Part shown: positions 6,380-7,996 of the stretch, piece by piece
How the letters are laid out: each line of letters opens with the position of its first letter
Position numbering within the stretch: the stretch's first letter is position 1
The notes under the pieces: generated by a model
What the model was told of the DNA's origin: nothing
Databases searched by the model: none
The model's input: only the letters and a program-made list of their open reading frames with translations
Assembly: GCA_012840905.1 (NCBI GenBank)
Contig: DUVT01000287.1
Location: 1-7,996, forward strand
Direction of reading: 5' to 3'
DNA: 7,996 nucleotides
Origin: Acholeplasmataceae bacterium
GTDB taxonomy: Bacteria; Bacillota_I; Bacilli_A; ML615J-28; CAG-698
Translations under genes and position numbers: made by a program

Positions 6380-7996
6380 TAATTTTCCACCTCTTTCGCT
6401 CTACTTTGTGCATCATAAATTGATTTATACATAGAACTATCTCGATATAATTCTTCATGTGTTCCAATCGCATTAATTCCTTTTTCATCCATAATGATAA
6501 TAATATCAGCATCTTCTATTGAAGATAGTCTTTGACTTATTACCACTTTAGTCATATCAGGTGTTTCTTTGCTTAAAGACTCTCTAATCTTAGCATCTGT
6601 TTTTGTATCAACTGCACTTGTAGAATCATCTAAAATTAAAATTTTCGGATTAGCAACTAATGCCCTTGCTATCGTAAGTCGTTGTCTTTGCCCACCACTT
6701 ACGTTAACTCCACCTTGTTCAATCCAAGTGTCTAAGCCTTTTTCCATCTTCATAACGAAGTCATAAGCTTGTGCTTTTTTAAGTGCACTTATAATTTCTT
6801 CATCAGTAGCATCTTTTTTACCCCATTTAATATTATCCCTAACTGTACCACTGAAAAGTACATTCTTTTGTAATACAAGAATAACTTCTTTTCTTAGGGC
6901 TTCAAGACTATATTCTTTTATATCTCTTTCACCAATATAGATTGTTCCTTTTGAAGTATCATATAACCTTGCCAACAATTGAACTAAAGTTGATTTACCT
7001 GTTCCAGTTGAACCAAAGATTCCTACAAAAGATCCACTTGGAATATCTAAGTTAATGTCTTTTAAAACGTAGGTATCAGTTTCACTACTTGAACTATATT
7101 TGAAATACACATTTTCAAATTTGAATGATCCGTCTTTAATTTCAGTAATAGGATTTTCTGTTTCTTTTAAGAATGGCTCTTCTTCTAATACTTCAATAAT
7201 TCGATTAACTGAAGCTCTTGACATAACAAATAGTAAAAATACATGACTTATCATCATTAAACTAAAGAGTACTTGATTGATATAAGTTAAAGTATTTGCA
7301 AATTGACCTTCAGTTAAATTTCCAAATACAAATAATCTTGAACCAAACCAACCAACTAAAACAAAAGTTAAGCCAATTGCAAATTGCATTAATGGAGTAT
7401 TAAAGATAACAATTCGTTCTGCTTTAATTGCTACATCTCTAACATCTCGAGTAGCTCGATTGAAACGATCAATTTCATAATCTTCTCTTACATATGATTT
7501 TACTGTTCTAATACCAATCAAGTCTTCTTGAATTGTTTGGTTTAAGTTGTCAATTCGATAAAACATCTTCACAAAATGTTTATGAGCATTTTTTATAATT
7601 ATATATAGACCAAAAACAAGTATTGGTATTACTATTACAAACACTGCCGCTAACGTTGGTGCAAAGATTAATATACTAACAATTGAGAATATAATTAATG
7701 ACGGTGCACGAAGCGAAACACGTAAAATCATGTTAGTTGCTTGTTGGATCATATTAACATCCATTGTCATTCTTGTAATTAAACTTGAAGTTTTAAAATT
7801 ATCAATATTCTCAAATGAATATTCTTGAATCTTTTCAAACTGTGCTTGCCTAATATTGTGTGCAAACTCAGTAGACACTTTTGAAGAAGTTTTTGTAACT
7901 AAAATTCCAAATAATAAAGCTATAACTGCTGATATAACCATTAATCCACCATAAAAGAGAATCTTCTCTTTATCTGGAACAACATTACCAAAAGCA
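6379..7996 (-). CDS. Heterodimeric ABC exporter half-transporter with degenerate ATP site (TM287/LmrC-like), 5'-truncated
   Basis: This is the partner subunit of the exporter encoded just downstream. The frame is open to the right edge of the window: 18 codons upstream of the ATG at 7939-7941 continue family-like sequence ending KEKILFYGGL. That ATG is therefore internal, and roughly the first 40-60 residues, including helix 1, are missing. About 538 residues are visible. Membrane helices precede an ATPase domain (visible numbering) with Walker A GSTGTGKS (328-335), Q-loop Q376, canonical signature VSGGQ (432-436), Walker B ILILDD and a switch segment VVISQRLS. The catalytic Glu is replaced by Asp457 and the switch His by Gln488, which are the hallmark changes of the non-catalytic subunit in TM287/288-type exporters. 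It ends in TAATG, overlapping the next gene by one base, so the two subunits are probably made in coupled amounts. Any promoter or regulator gene lies outside the window. Confidence 0.93.
   Translation of the reverse strand, partial: AFGNVVPDKEKILFYGGLMVISAVIALLFGILVTKTSSKVSTEFAHNIRQAQFEKIQEYSFENIDNFKTSSLITRMTMDVNMIQQATNMILRVSLRAPSLIIFSIVSILIFAPTLAAVFVIVIPILVFGLYIIIKNAHKHFVKMFYRIDNLNQTIQEDLIGIRTVKSYVREDYEIDRFNRATRDVRDVAIKAERIVIFNTPLMQFAIGLTFVLVGWFGSRLFVFGNLTEGQFANTLTYINQVLFSLMMISHVFLLFVMSRASVNRIIEVLEEEPFLKETENPITEIKDGSFKFENVYFKYSSSSETDTYVLKDINLDIPSGSFVGIFGSTGTGKSTLVQLLARLYDTSKGTIYIGERDIKEYSLEALRKEVILVLQKNVLFSGTVRDNIKWGKKDATDEEIISALKKAQAYDFVMKMEKGLDTWIEQGGVNVSGGQRQRLTIARALVANPKILILDDSTSAVDTKTDAKIRESLSKETPDMTKVVISQRLSSIEDADIIIIMDEKGINAIGTHEELYRDSSMYKSIYDAQSRAKEVEN
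6387..6392 (-). promoter_or_regulatory. Ribosome-binding site inside the upstream ABC gene
   Basis: On the minus strand AGGTGG lies seven bases before the ATG of the downstream ABC subunit, within the last codons of the upstream subunit. With the TAATG stop/start overlap it supports translational coupling of the two half-transporters and the chosen start. Confidence 0.7.

Noticed and set aside
6569..6766. Plus-strand open frame opposite the Walker B/signature region of the upstream ABC gene
   Set aside because: Its translation merely mirrors the conserved ATPase motifs on the other strand.
6379..7941. A complete 520-residue ABC subunit starting at the ATG near 7941
   Set aside because: It would begin inside a membrane helix and lack helix 1; the frame continues with family-like sequence to the window end.

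Overview
The window is strongly AT-rich and gene-dense. All six genes look like those of a low-GC Firmicute or a relative of the Mollicutes. Every tryptophan I checked is TGG, and TGA serves as the stop of trkA, so the standard bacterial code is in use. That argues against a Mycoplasma-type code and fits an Acholeplasma- or Izemoplasma-like lineage or a low-GC Bacilli or Erysipelotrichia member. This placement is inference; there is no rRNA or other marker gene here.

Layout: the left 2.5 kb is read on the plus strand. It holds the 3' part of trkA (its 5' end is cut by the window edge) and a complete trkH. The two overlap by ATGA and together encode a Trk-type potassium uptake system. The rest is read on the minus strand. 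From left to right it holds trhO (rhodanese-type tRNA U34 hydroxylase), an unrecognised secreted/membrane protein with four C-terminal membrane helices, and two coupled ABC exporter half-transporter genes, the upstream one cut by the right edge. trkH and trhO converge on a 12-bp perfect-stem terminator that can work in both directions.

How the genes work together: TrkH is the membrane K+ channel-like subunit and TrkA its cytosolic nucleotide-binding regulator. The two ABC proteins form an asymmetric heterodimer of the TM287/288-LmrCD-BmrCD kind, with one degenerate and one consensus ATP site. The unknown membrane protein lies 93 bp behind the ABC pair with no clear terminator between them, so it may share their transcript. 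A terminator follows it, and trhO then appears to have its own promoter, part of which lies inside that terminator.

There are no RNA genes, mobile elements, CRISPR arrays or long repeats, and no stretch over 100 bp without a gene. I found no convincing new multi-gene system. The most interesting points are a degenerate glycine motif in the second Rossmann domain of TrkA, the uncharacterised membrane protein, and the promoter/terminator overlap in front of trhO.
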